From DASUBV01 sp963725175 (GTDB lineage: Bacteria > Actinomycetota > Actinomycetes > Streptosporangiales > Streptosporangiaceae), in NCBI GenBank assembly GCA_963725175.1, contig CAVRXH010000006.1:3100001-3164000 (forward strand): 64,000 bases of DNA. The letters are read 5' to 3'. The first letter of the stretch is position 1, and each line of letters starts with the position of its first letter. Positions 35,404-45,450 of this stretch are shown piece by piece. Below the pieces are notes generated by a model. The model had not been told where the DNA came from. It ran no database searches and saw only the letters and a program-made list of their open reading frames with translations. Made by a program: the position numbers and the translations under genes.

Positions 35404-36371
35404 AGCCAGCCCCGGCGGCGGAACAGCCAGTAAAGCCCGGCCACCGCCAGCACCTCGGTGCCGATCCCGAGCAGCAGGAACGTGGCCAGCCCGCCCATCC
35501 GGCCCACCAGCCAGGCGAAGTTCTGGCCGAAGAAGCCGGTCAGGAAGGACAGCGGCAGGAACACCGTGGCGATCACGGTGAGCTGCTTCATGACCTCGTT
35601 CAGCTTGTTGGACACCATGGACAGGTAGGCGTCCATGGCGTTGCTGAGCAGGTCGCGGTAGCTGTCGATCAGGTCGCTGATCCTGATCACGTGGTCGTAC
35701 AGGTCACGCAGGTACGGGTCGGCGGCGTCGTCCTTGCCGGGCAGCTCGACCACCCCGGACAGCAGGCCAGCCAGCACGTCGCGCTGCGGTGTCACCAGCT
35801 TGCGCAGGCCAACTAGCCAGCGCTGCATGCTGAGCAGGTCGGACAGCTCATCCTTGCTCGGGTTGTCGAAGATCCGCTCGGTCAGGCTGTCGATCCGGTC
35901 GTCCAGTTCCGACAGCGGCGCGAAGTAGCTGTCCGTCATCGCGTCCATGATCCGGTGCAGGGTGATCAGCCGGAGCGGCCGGTTCGGGTAAGCGGCCTGG
36001 CCCCCGGAGGCGCCGATCCAGGTGCGCACCGCGTCCAGGGCCGGGCAGTCGGCCTTCCGCACGGTGATCAGGTACCGCTCGGAGTAAAAGGAGTGCACCT
36101 CCGCCAGCTCGCCCAGGGCCGAGGTGGCCGAGTAGCCGACCAGGTAGAGGGTGTCGCCGAAGGTTTCCCCCTTGGGCCGCTGACCGAACTCGGCGACGTC
36201 GGTCAGCGCGACAGGGTGGAACTCGAAGGTATCGCGCAGCATCGCGGCGGTGTCCTCATCGACGCCGCGCAGGTCAAGCCAGAGAAGCCGGTTCTCGCGC
36301 AGGGCGCGCTCGACAGAGGCCCGGTCGGCTGCCGCCACCGAGCCGTCGATCCCGACAAGGTATCCGTCCAC
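35400..36371 (-). CDS. CorA-family divalent cation transporter (GQN variant)
   Basis: A 323-residue CorA-type channel. A soluble N-terminal domain of about 250 residues ends in a long coiled helix (SYRDLLSNAMDAYLSMVSNK), followed by two transmembrane helices, ATVFLPLSFLTGFFGQNFAW and TFLLLGIGTEVLAVAGLYWL. The loop carries GQN where the classical CorA filter has GMN; this GQN form occurs in a known actinobacterial subgroup, from memory. It should move Mg2+ or a related ion, but selectivity may differ. Confidence 0.87.
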   Translation of the reverse strand: MDGYLVGIDGSVAAADRASVERALRENRLLWLDLRGVDEDTAAMLRDTFEFHPVALTDVAEFGQRPKGETFGDTLYLVGYSATSALGELAEVHSFYSERYLITVRKADCPALDAVRTWIGASGGQAAYPNRPLRLITLHRIMDAMTDSYFAPLSELDDRIDSLTERIFDNPSKDELSDLLSMQRWLVGLRKLVTPQRDVLAGLLSGVVELPGKDDAADPYLRDLYDHVIRISDLIDSYRDLLSNAMDAYLSMVSNKLNEVMKQLTVIATVFLPLSFLTGFFGQNFAWLVGRMGGLATFLLLGIGTEVLAVAGLYWLFRRRGWL

Positions 36372-36434
36372 GGCCGTATCGTCCCAAGCCAGCCGGGCCG
36401 GTGTCCGGCCAAGCCAGAATCGGGCCGGCCGGGC

Positions 36435-36542
36435 TTACATGTCCCGCAGTTCCAGGTACCGCTTGATGTCCGGCACGGACTGCACGATTACCACGACGAC
36501 GGCGGTCAGCACGGCCGCCTTGATCACTCTCGACACCATCAT
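36435..36542 (-). CDS. Very small single-pass membrane protein (DUF6893-like)
   Basis: A 35-residue protein: a short basic start (MMVSRVIK), one transmembrane helix (AAVLTAVVVVIVQSVP) and a C-terminal DIKRYLELRDM. The arrangement resembles the tiny one-helix proteins annotated DUF6893 that I recall next to actinobacterial hydrogenase genes. ATG 36542 (or 36539) has GAGGCGAGG just upstream. It is the last gene of the leftward hydrogenase operon, so it may anchor a complex or couple it to the membrane. The larger frame that begins upstream is not supported. Confidence 0.6.
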   Translation of the reverse strand: MMVSRVIKAAVLTAVVVVIVQSVPDIKRYLELRDM

Positions 36543-36567
36543 TCCTCGCCTCTTCCCTCGTGCCTGG

Positions 36568-38058
36568 TTACTTACCCGGAGCCAGCGGCTCCACCTCGTC
36601 GGGGGCGAAATAGAGGAACCTGCCCTGATCACGCTGCAGGTCGGCGGCCGGGTCGTCGGCCACGGTCACGGCCAGGTGCACCCGTCCGTCCACGTCATAC
36701 AGCACCGCCTCGACCACGGCCTCCCGGCCGGCCAGGAAGAAGTCCTGGGCGTCGGCCCGGCGGCTGCCCGGCCGCAGCCGCACCCGGCTGTCCCTGGCGA
36801 CCTGGACTCCGTCGATCAGGACATGGTCGGTTTGCGGCGATACGGAGGTGTCGGCGCCCGGATCCCACCAGGGCACGGCCGGGTCGCCGGCCGCGCCCCC
36901 GGCCGGCCCAGGACCGGCGGGCCAGTCCGGGCCTGACGGCATGCCGTAGGTCGGCACCTCGTCCCTGGGCGCGGGGACCAGGCCGGCCGCGGCAGCCTGC
37001 GGGGCCAGCGCGGCACCGGCCGGGGCGGAACGCAGGTACCTGATCGCCCCGTGCATCCGTTCCAGCATCTCCGGCGGCAGGTCGTCGAGCCGGTCCAGCA
37101 TCTCAGCTACCCGGCTGTCTCCGGCCCTGGCCTCGCGTTTCTCAGCATCGGTCAGCGCCATGGTGCGCAGCGTCAGGATCTCGTCGATCTCGGTGGCGTC
37201 GAACAGGTCCCCGGCGCTCTCCGCGGCCACCTCCGGGTGGTCATAGAGGATCACCGGCGAGGACAGCACCAGGTCCCGGCAGTCGGGCGGGCCGGCCAGC
37301 ACCGGCCAGGTGCCGATGTTCTGGCAGGCCGCGATCTCGGCGGCCGCCCACTCGGGGGGGTCGGTCATGGACAGGAACTGCCCGCCCGGCGCGCCGATGA
37401 GCGCGTGCGCGGCGATCAGGGCATGGGCCAGGCCGTCGTCTCTGCTGCGCAGCTCGGCCTGCGGCGTCGAGGTGTTCTCCACCCGGACCCGCAGCCGCAG
37501 CGCCTGGTACGGGCCGGCCACCCGCTCGGCGTGCAGCCTGATGGCCCCGTCCAGGCCGGTCCAGCGGCGGATCAGGCGACCCGCCAGCCGGCCAGCGGCA
37601 TCGGTGATGTCCTGCGCCGACTCACCCGGCCCGAGGTGGAACTCCAGGTTCTTATCCTCGGCCAGCAGGGCGCTCACCGCGATGGTCACCTGCTGCTCGC
37701 GCTCGGCCGCCTCCTGCCAGGAGGTGTACTCCGTCCCGTCGACGTAGAGCGTGCCCACATCCTCCAGGTCCCCGGTCTCCGGGGAGACCCCCTGCACCAC
37801 CCGCTGCTGGAGCTGGAGGAACCGCACCAGCACCCGTGCCTGCGCCTCGTCCGGGCACTCCAGCAGGCACTCGGTCTGGGCGGACGCGCCCTCGTGCGGG
37901 TCGAGCTGGGCGTAGCCGGGCGGCATCAGCACGCCGAACTGGAACCTGACCTGGTTCTTCTGCGAGGACGGCCGGTAGGGGTAGAGCAGGTAGCCCTCGT
38001 ATAGCACCGCGTCGGCGACCTGTCGGGCGTGCTCCAGGTGGGCCGGGTTGAGTCTCAT
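36568..38058 (-). CDS. Hydrogenase-locus protein of unknown function
   Basis: A 496-residue soluble protein. I do not recognise a catalytic domain. The N-terminal 370 residues form a mixed alpha/beta region (RLNPAHLEHARQVADAVLYE, RFQFGVLMPPGYAQLDP, RLRVRVENTSTPQAE). A Gly/Pro/Ala-rich linker follows, then a small C-terminal beta domain (VLIDGVQVARDSRVRLRPG, then FLYFAPDEVEPLAPGK). Its ATG overlaps the DUF6084 stop (ATGA), which links it firmly to the hydrogenase operon. No metal-binding Cys cluster is present, so a scaffold or assembly role is more likely than electron transfer. Function is unknown. Confidence 0.7.
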   Translation of the reverse strand: MRLNPAHLEHARQVADAVLYEGYLLYPYRPSSQKNQVRFQFGVLMPPGYAQLDPHEGASAQTECLLECPDEAQARVLVRFLQLQQRVVQGVSPETGDLEDVGTLYVDGTEYTSWQEAAEREQQVTIAVSALLAEDKNLEFHLGPGESAQDITDAAGRLAGRLIRRWTGLDGAIRLHAERVAGPYQALRLRVRVENTSTPQAELRSRDDGLAHALIAAHALIGAPGGQFLSMTDPPEWAAAEIAACQNIGTWPVLAGPPDCRDLVLSSPVILYDHPEVAAESAGDLFDATEIDEILTLRTMALTDAEKREARAGDSRVAEMLDRLDDLPPEMLERMHGAIRYLRSAPAGAALAPQAAAAGLVPAPRDEVPTYGMPSGPDWPAGPGPAGGAAGDPAVPWWDPGADTSVSPQTDHVLIDGVQVARDSRVRLRPGSRRADAQDFFLAGREAVVEAVLYDVDGRVHLAVTVADDPAADLQRDQGRFLYFAPDEVEPLAPGK

Positions 38059-38696
38059 GGCAGCTCCGAAGTCGCCTGCTCCAGCAGCGCGATGATCGCG
38101 CCTTCCCAGGTGGGCAGCGCCCGGCTGGTCTTGAAGCGCTGTAGCTCGTCCAGCGTCTGCGAGCTGACCTTGAGCCAGGCGCCGTTCGGGAAGTGCGCGT
38201 CCACCGCCTCCCGCCAGGTCGCCACCGGGAGCCGGTAGCTCGCCTCCTTGCTCCACGGCACCTGCCGGACAGAGAGCCGTCCGTCGGCCGAGCCGAAGAT
38301 CGTGCCGCTGAACAGCATGATCAGCGGCACCTCGCCCTCTTCCAGGCCGGCGAAGTACCGGGTAGCGCCGATCTCCATGTCGTAGGTCAGCGGCACCGGG
38401 AGGTCGATCTCGGTGCTGCCGGTGAACCCGGGCACCATCACCGACACGTGGCTGAACTGGACCGGGCGGAGCGTGTCCGCCCAGCGCTGCGGCTCGCCGA
38501 ACAGGTCTTTCAGCCGCTCGGCCTCGGCGTCGGAGTACCGCCGCCTGGCCGGCTCGATCCTGATCTGGCAGCGCAGCGCGATGGCCTCGATGCGCTCCCC
38601 GCTCGTCTCGCTGATCCGCAGGGCCATCGTCATCGAGGGGGTGATCGCGTACTTGTCGGCGCGCGCGCCTACGCAATCGAAGACAACCTCGGCCAC
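38055..38696 (-). CDS. DUF6084-like hydrogenase-associated protein
   Basis: A 213-residue protein starting at GTG 38696 and overlapping the next gene by 4 bp. Conserved-looking blocks include RIEAIALRCQIRIEPARRRYS, HVSVMVPGFTGSTEIDLPVP and QVPWSKEASYRLPVATWREA, which fit the DUF6084 family, found as far as I recall only beside actinobacterial-type [NiFe]-hydrogenases. It contains no Cys motif suited to a cofactor. It may help assemble or stabilise the large hydrogenase complex; that is inference from context. Confidence 0.72.
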   Translation of the reverse strand: MAEVVFDCVGARADKYAITPSMTMALRISETSGERIEAIALRCQIRIEPARRRYSDAEAERLKDLFGEPQRWADTLRPVQFSHVSVMVPGFTGSTEIDLPVPLTYDMEIGATRYFAGLEEGEVPLIMLFSGTIFGSADGRLSVRQVPWSKEASYRLPVATWREAVDAHFPNGAWLKVSSQTLDELQRFKTSRALPTWEGAIIALLEQATSELP

Positions 38697-38710
38697 CCGC
38701 TTGCCTCCCG

Positions 38711-39532
38711 CTACGCCTGCGAACTGAACGCCGTGGCGCGTGACCGCACCCGGTCCAGGAACTCGGCGATGCTCTGCCGGGCCTCGGACCCGCCGTCGAA
38801 GCCCCGCCAGTACAGCCGCATCCGCCCGGCTAGCTCATAGCAGGCGTCGATCGGCACCACGAAGTAATCCATCCCGGAGTCGACCCGGCACACCAGGGCC
38901 GCCTCGACATCGGGCTGCGCCGCGCCCAGGAGCGGGAACTCGCCGGCGAGCCGCTCCCAGGCGGTCAGGTCGAGCACGCACTCGGTGGCCCCGGCGGGGC
39001 TGGGGTAAAAGCCGGTCACCTGCCCCGTCACCGAGCTGGCGAGGAAGAACACCAGGCCGACGGGGATCTGCAGCTCATCCCAGCGGGCCGTGCCCAGCGG
39101 CCTGGCGGGGTCGTGCAGGTACCGGTCGGGCACCGCGCGGTACCTGCCGCGGACCGCGCCTGGCCTGGTGAACAGCAGGTAGCAGGCGCGGCACGCGCAG
39201 ACCAGGCTGGAGTTCTCCAGGTCGGCGACGTGGCCGTGCTCGGCGGGCACCCAGGCCGCGCACAGCTCGCACTTCTCGCTGCCGTCCGCGGCAGCCCCTG
39301 GCGCGGCGGGTGACAGCCCCGACGCGGCGGCCAGCAGGTCGGCCATCAGCGGCGGCAGGGCTGAGACGGCGTCCTGCACGGAGGTCGGGAACCGGGCTGG
39401 CGGGGCGGGCTCCGCTGGCTGGGCCTGGCCGGCTTCGGCCCCGGTGGCTGGCGGAGCCGGGGCCGCCGGCGCGGCGCCGGCCGCGACCGGAGTGGCCGGG
39501 CGGACGAACCTGCGCAGGCCCTGCCCGGTCAT
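38711..39532 (-). CDS. DUF5947-like hydrogenase-associated protein
   Basis: A 273-residue protein. After a Pro/Ala-rich N-terminal linker comes a four-Cys cluster, CELCAAW...LVCACRACYLLF, then VPDRYLHDPARPLGTARWDELQ and a C-terminal domain with MDYFVVPIDACYELAGRM. This fits the DUF5947 family from actinobacterial hydrogenase loci. The Cys cluster probably binds zinc or iron. Its ATG overlaps the stop of the HhyE-like gene, and the next gene starts 14 bp after its stop. Function is unproven. Confidence 0.75.
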   Translation of the reverse strand: MTGQGLRRFVRPATPVAAGAAPAAPAPPATGAEAGQAQPAEPAPPARFPTSVQDAVSALPPLMADLLAAASGLSPAAPGAAADGSEKCELCAAWVPAEHGHVADLENSSLVCACRACYLLFTRPGAVRGRYRAVPDRYLHDPARPLGTARWDELQIPVGLVFFLASSVTGQVTGFYPSPAGATECVLDLTAWERLAGEFPLLGAAQPDVEAALVCRVDSGMDYFVVPIDACYELAGRMRLYWRGFDGGSEARQSIAEFLDRVRSRATAFSSQA

Positions 39533-40423
39533 GTCGCCGCCGCCTCGGGGAGCGCCACCCGGACGCCACGGGAGTCGGTGAGCAGCGGCAGCGGGTCCAG
39601 GTGCAGGGCCGGATCATCGATGCCCTGACCGGCCAGCCGCACGTTGTACCGGGTTCCGCAGCCGGGGCAGGCCAGCTCCTCGCGGTTGAGCTGCCCGTCC
39701 GCGAGCGAGGATCCGCAGGCCGCGCAGGCGTCCAGGTAGGCGTACAGCGTGCCGCGGACCGCGCAGACCAGCACGGCCGTGCCCGCCGCGGCCGCCCGGA
39801 CCGGCCGCGAGCTCGGCGGCCCGATGTCCGGCAGGGTGATCCAGCCGGACTCCTGGTCGCCGGGCGCGGCCGCTCCAGGGTCCGGGCCGCTGCCGACCGG
39901 CGGGCGGGCGCCGATCTGCAGCAGCCGCGGCTCGGGGGGCGCGGTCATCCCCTCGACTTCCACCCTGGTGACCTCGGGCGCGGCGTCCTCGACCGCGCGC
40001 GAGATCGCCAGCTCCACGGTGACCGTGGACGAAGGGCAGCCATGGCAGCTGCCCTCCAGTCGCAACCTGGCCACCCCGTCGGTCACGCCCAGGTACTGCA
40101 CGCCGCCGGCGTGCGAGCCCAGGTAGGGCCGGACCTGGTCGAGCGCCCGCTGGATCCGGGTATCGACGTCGAGCGGGTGCAGCTCGTGCAGCAGCAGCAG
40201 GCCCTCGACCCTGCGGGTCGTCGGCCAGCTTCGCCAGCATCGCGGCGCCGGGCTCGCCCTCGCCGGCCAGGACGCCGGCGATCGCGGCGAGCCCGTCGCC
40301 GTACAGCTCGACCAGCAGGCCGACCAGTTCCTCCGCCGCGGCAGCCGCCGGGCCGAATCCGCCAGACCGCAGCGAGTCGAGCAGTTCCTCCACCCGCGCG
40401 CCAGTGCTCCGCACGCCGCTCAT
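39529..40423 (-). CDS. HhyE-like NifU/Rieske-type iron-sulfur protein (frameshifted near 40212)
   Basis: About 297 residues after joining two frames. The N-terminal part is helical (RVEELLDSLRSGGFGPAA and following). The middle has a NifU C-terminal-like domain with the CxxC in LRLEGSCHGCPSSTVTVELA. The C-terminal part is Rieske-like but with four cysteines, CAACGSSL and CPGCGTRY, instead of CxH/CxxH. One extra base at about 40211-40213 breaks DDP-VEGLLLLHELHPLD; removing it restores the frame. Mycobacterial HhyE, next to the hydrogenase genes, is a predicted iron-sulfur electron relay, so this is the probable electron acceptor of HhySL. Confidence 0.75.
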
Positions 40424-40471
40424 TCCTCGCCTTTCACCTCTGCCGGGGCCAGGGCGCCCGGTGGTCTTCGG

Positions 40472-42260
40472 TCAGCTCGACAGGGTGACCGCGGACATAG
40501 GCGAGTGCACCTTCTGCAAGGTCTTGCCGTTGCCCAGGTACATGTGGACGCCGCAGGGCAGGCAGGGATCGAAGCTGCGCACGGCGCGCATGATGTCGAT
40601 GCCCTTGAACTGGTCCGGCGGGTTCTCCTCGAAGATCGGCGTGTTCTGCACGGCGTCCTCGTACGGGCCAGGCGTGCCGTAGCTGTCCCGCACGCTGGCG
40701 TTCCACGGGGTCGGCGGGTAGGGGTGGTAGTTGGCGATCTTCCCGCCCCTGATCACCATGTGGTGCGAGAGCACGCCGCGGACCGCCTCGGTGAAGCCGC
40801 AGCTGTTGGCCTCGTCAGGGACGGTGAACGACTCCCAGGTCTTGGTCCGGCCGGCCCGGATCTCGGCCAGCGCCTGCTCCATGAAGTACAGGGCGCAGGC
40901 GGCGGCGTAGGCCTGGAAGTAGGTGCGCGCCCGGTCCCGCTCGATGGCGTTGGACAGCGGCTTGCCCTCCTTGTCCACCGGGATGGTCCACTCGTAGGTG
41001 GCCTCGGGCCTGGTGACGGTGCGCGGCAGGTTGATCTGCACGCTGTGCCCGGTCGACTTGACGTAGCCGAAGTCCACCAGGCCGCCGAGCGCGGTGGCCC
41101 ACAGCCGGGCCAGCGGCCCGCCGCCGGTGTCGCAGGCCAGGTAGTCCTTGCCGTCGTACCAGCGCGGCGACATCACCCAGCTGTACTTGTCGCCGAAGTC
41201 CCGCTTGGCCGGCCGCGGGATGGTGTGCTGGTTCCACGGGTGCCTGCGGTCCACGGGGTTGCCGAGCTGGTCGCTGGTGACGAAGGTCTCCTGGCCCTCC
41301 CAGTCCTCGTAGAACGAGCTGCCCAGCAGGATCCGGATGCCGAGGTTGATCTCGACCAGGTCGTTGGTGATGAGCTTGCCGTCGCGGATGACGCCGGGGG
41401 TCACGAACATCTTGCGGCCCCAGTCGGTCATGTGGTCGTAGCGGAAGTCGCAGTACTCGGGGTCGTTCAGGCTGCCCCAGCAGACCATGTCCGCGCGGCG
41501 GCGGCCGACCTCCTCGTAGCCGGGCATGGCCTCGTAGAAGAAGTCGAACAGGTCGTTATGCATCGGCACGACGCGCTTCATGAACTCGACGTAGCGCATC
41601 AGCCGGGTCAGGTAGTCGGTGAAGAGCTGCACCGTCGGGGTGGTGCCGACGCCGCCCGGGTACAGCGTCGAGGGGTGCACGTGCCGCCCCTCCATCAGGC
41701 AGAACATCTCCCTGGTGGAGCGGGAGACCTGCAGCGCCTCGCGGTAGAACTCGCCTTCCAGCGGGTTGAGCGAGCGCATGATGTCGCCGATGGTGCGCGT
41801 AGCCGTGCTCGCCGGCGTGCGGCGCCTCGGTGGAGTTGGCCCGCTCCAGCACGCCGGGGTTGGTCTCGCCGACCATCTGCTCGCAGAAGTCCACCCCGAC
41901 CAGGTTCTCCTGGAAGATGTTGTGGTCGAACATGTACTCGGCGGCCTCGCCGAGGTTGATGATCCACTCGCCGAGGTGCGGCGGCCGGACGCCGTAGGCC
42001 ATGTTCTGGCAGTACACCGAGCAGGTGGCGTGGTTGTCGCCGCAGATCCCGCAGATCCGGCTGGTGATGAAGTGCGCGTCCCTGGGGTCCTTGCCCTTCA
42101 TGAAGATGCTGTAGCCGCGGAAGATCGACGAGGTGCTGTGGCACTCGACGACCCGCTTCTGCTTGAAGTCGATCTTGGTATAGATACCGAGGCTGCCGAC
42201 GATCCTGGTGATCGGATCCCAGGCCATCTCGACAAGACCGGTGTCTTGGGCCGTCGTCAT
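40472..42260 (-). CDS. hhyL: High-affinity [NiFe]-hydrogenase large subunit (frameshifted near 41796)
   Basis: The catalytic subunit that oxidises H2 at the NiFe(CN)2CO site. The L1 motif is RICGICGDNHATCS and the L2 motif DPCLPCGVHM, giving the four Ni-binding Cys and the C-terminal His after which the tail is removed. The predicted tail is about 23 residues. Length (595 residues) and features fit group 1h actinobacterial-type enzymes. The frame breaks between GEHGYA and TIGDIMRSLNP; removing one C at about 41795-41797 joins them. It follows the small subunit by 58 bp and precedes the HhyE-like gene. Confidence 0.92.
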
Positions 42261-42318
42261 CGCGCGTCCCCTCGCTGGTCATGGGCGCGGCCACCGTGGG
42301 TGGCGGCGCCGGTCACGG

Positions 42319-43399
<1,081 letters not shown>

Positions 43400-44084
43400 C
43401 GCGAGGCCACCTCCTCGCTCGTGTCTTGACCGGATACTGGCTGGATTCCGCGCGCGGAATGGCGGCTAACGCCGGCTCAGCACGCATGACGGCACGACCG
43501 CATGGCGGCCTGCCCGCTCGTATCGCGTTTTCCCCCGCCGCACCGTTCCCGCCATACCGGCCGGTGCTCGCTGCATGGCCAGCGCGCCTGCCGCGTGAAT
43601 CCCCGCGGCCCGTCACGCCTAAGCGCCCGAGGTCCTCGGTCCTTCCCCTGCCCCTGCGGTACATCAAGACGCACCTCACCTTCGGTGATGCGCAGACGCC
43701 GTCACTCTAAACCAGCGACCGGCCGGCTACAAGGAGAAACGGACAGATGACCGGACAGTATTGTCTGTGCCTGTCCTGCCCGCGGATTGGCCGCCCGAAG
43801 CGCCCGCGCGGGCCGGTCATACCCCGCTGGCCTGGATGGTAGTCACCGGGACCGGCCGGCCGGATGGCATCGCGCGCCGGCCCGGCGACACCGGTGCCGG
43901 GCAACGCGCGGGACGGTCCCGGTCGTTATGGACTGCCGAGTCCGGCCAGAACTGGCTATGCCCGGTGACCGAAACCAGGCAGAGGGGTTTCCCCGGTCCC
44001 CGGCACCACGTACTCTGACTTCCAGCCCAGGCCGTCCGCCGCGCGGGTACGGCCGAGGGAAGCAGCACGAGGGAGAAAGCAGCA
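43400..44084. other. Divergent promoter region between hydrogenase structural and maturation operons
   Basis: A 685-bp gap separating hhyS (leftward) from the regulator gene (rightward). The hhyS-proximal part has a perfect 16-bp palindrome. Around 43730-43842 there is an AAGGAG sequence followed by a 31-codon frame (ATG 43747), too weak to call as a gene. Short GGACAG/CTGTCC elements near 43741-43777 could be operator half-sites. No other gene is supported. Confidence 0.5.
43445..43460. promoter_or_regulatory. 16-bp palindrome upstream of hhyS
   Basis: ATTCCGCGCGCGGAAT is an exact palindrome centred about 53 bp before the hhyS ATG. Its size and position fit a dimeric repressor or activator site for the hydrogenase operon. 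The regulator encoded at 44085 is one candidate binder. Confidence 0.5.
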
Positions 44085-44738
44085 GTGGCGGAGCCCGTGA
44101 ACGGTAACGCGGGAGGCCCCATTGAAGTCGTACCCGTCGTCGTGCTGTCCCAGGTCTTCACCGCGCGCCCGTCCTCCATCCCGGACATCAGGGATTTCGT
44201 CCGCCGCTGCCTGGCCGAGTCGCCGCTGACGGCCGAGGGCACCCGCGAGGTCGGGGAGACGGTGTTCCGCGCGCTGCTCGACGCGGCCGGCCCGACGGGG
44301 TCCATCCAGGTCGCGTTCCGCATCTTCCCCGAGCATGTCGAGGTCGACGTGCTGCACTCCGACACCGCGATCTCGCCGCCCACGATGCCGGGGCCGCCGA
44401 TGTCGGTGGTCCAGCCGGCGCAGGGGCCGCCGCACGCCGATGCGCCGGCGGGCGAGAGCGCCAGCCTGCCCCGGTTGATGCCGCCGCAACCCGGCCAGCA
44501 GCTTCCGGCGGGGCAGAACGGCTCCCAGGGCCAGAACGGTGAGTCCGGGCAGACCGAGACGTTCGCCGAGTGGATGTCGAGCGCGCTGCGCCGCGAGGGC
44601 CTGACCCAGGAAGCGGCAGCCCGGCAGCTCGGCGTTTCCGTGAAGACCGTGAGTCGCTGGGTCGGCGGCGCCACCGAGCCCCGGATGCGCGACCTGCGCC
44701 GCATCCAGGAGGTTTTCGGTGAGGTGCCGCTGCCCTGA
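44085..44738 (+). CDS. Helix-turn-helix regulator with an RsbW-like N-terminal domain
   Basis: A 217-residue protein in three parts. Residues 15-100 (DIRDFVRRCLAES, then GTREVGETVFRALLDAAGP) resemble the N-terminal half of an RsbW-type anti-sigma ATPase, without the G-boxes. A Pro/Gln/Gly-rich linker covers about 100-155. The C terminus holds an XRE-type HTH, LTQEAAARQLGVSVKTVSRW, followed by VGGATEPRMRDLRRIQEVF. The GTG at 44085 follows GAGGGAG. It stands at the head of the maturation operon, divergent from hhyS, so it probably regulates the hydrogenase locus. The domain combination is unusual. Confidence 0.7.
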   Translation: MAEPVNGNAGGPIEVVPVVVLSQVFTARPSSIPDIRDFVRRCLAESPLTAEGTREVGETVFRALLDAAGPTGSIQVAFRIFPEHVEVDVLHSDTAISPPTMPGPPMSVVQPAQGPPHADAPAGESASLPRLMPPQPGQQLPAGQNGSQGQNGESGQTETFAEWMSSALRREGLTQEAAARQLGVSVKTVSRWVGGATEPRMRDLRRIQEVFGEVPLP

Positions 44739-44844
44739 TCTGTCCGGGCGCCAGTCGGTACGGACCGGCGCCAGCCGGACATCTGGCCAGACATGTCCTG
44801 GCGGATCGCTGGACGTCCCCCCACATGTGTCCTACGGTTCTGCT

Positions 44845-45450
44845 ATGGCGATTCACGCAGGACGCCACCACCTCGGCACGGATACCTGCCGCATCGTCTT
44901 AACGACGCTCCGCGACGGGCTGGTGTCCCAGGCGGGCCACGACCTGACCATCGAGCCGACCTTCTGGTCCGGCGAGCTGGTCGTGGGCGACGACCTCGCG
45001 CCTGCCAGCCTCGATGTCCGGGTCGACATGACCTCCCTGGTGGTCCGCGAGGGCACCGGCGGGCTGAAGCCCCTGACCGACCGGGACAAGCGCGAGATCG
45101 CCATGACCGCCCGCAAGGTCCTGTCCGCCACCGCGCATCCGGAGGCGACCTTCTCCGCCGCCTCGTTCCGGGCGGACAGCGGCGGGGGCGGTGTCATCAC
45201 CGGGACGCTCACCCTGGCCGGCCGGTCCAGGCCGCTGCGGCTGGAGGTCAGCCGCCAGGCTCCGGCGCGCTACCAGGCGACCGCCTCGGTGGCGCAGACG
45301 GATTTCGGCATCCGGCCCTACTCGGCGTTCCTCGGCTCGCTCAAGGTGCGCGACCAGGTCGGCATCAGGGTCGAGGTGTCGCTACCCGAGGCGGAGCCGG
45401 GGCACGACGGCGCGGAGCCCGGGCACGGCGGGGCGGGGGCGGCGGCGTGA
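44845..45450 (+). CDS. YceI family lipid-binding-type protein
   Basis: A 201-residue YceI-like beta barrel. The pattern LGTDTCRIVLTT, VSQAGHDLTIEPTFWSGELV, DVRVDMTSLVVREG, HPEATFSAASF and the final TDFGIRPYSAFLGSLKVRDQVGI (here as FGIRPYSAFLGSLKV) is typical. YceI proteins bind long isoprenoid or fatty chains. No signal peptide is visible, so it is cytoplasmic. ATG 44845 was chosen because similarity starts there; no good SD is seen. The stop overlaps the GTG of the first SIS gene. In the hydrogenase locus it might bind a quinone-like partner; that is inference. Confidence 0.85.
   Translation: MAIHAGRHHLGTDTCRIVLTTLRDGLVSQAGHDLTIEPTFWSGELVVGDDLAPASLDVRVDMTSLVVREGTGGLKPLTDRDKREIAMTARKVLSATAHPEATFSAASFRADSGGGGVITGTLTLAGRSRPLRLEVSRQAPARYQATASVAQTDFGIRPYSAFLGSLKVRDQVGIRVEVSLPEAEPGHDGAEPGHGGAGAAA

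Noticed and set aside
43747..43842. 31-codon Cys-rich frame with an upstream AAGGAG
   Set aside because: Too short, weak spacing, no recognisable family; could be chance.
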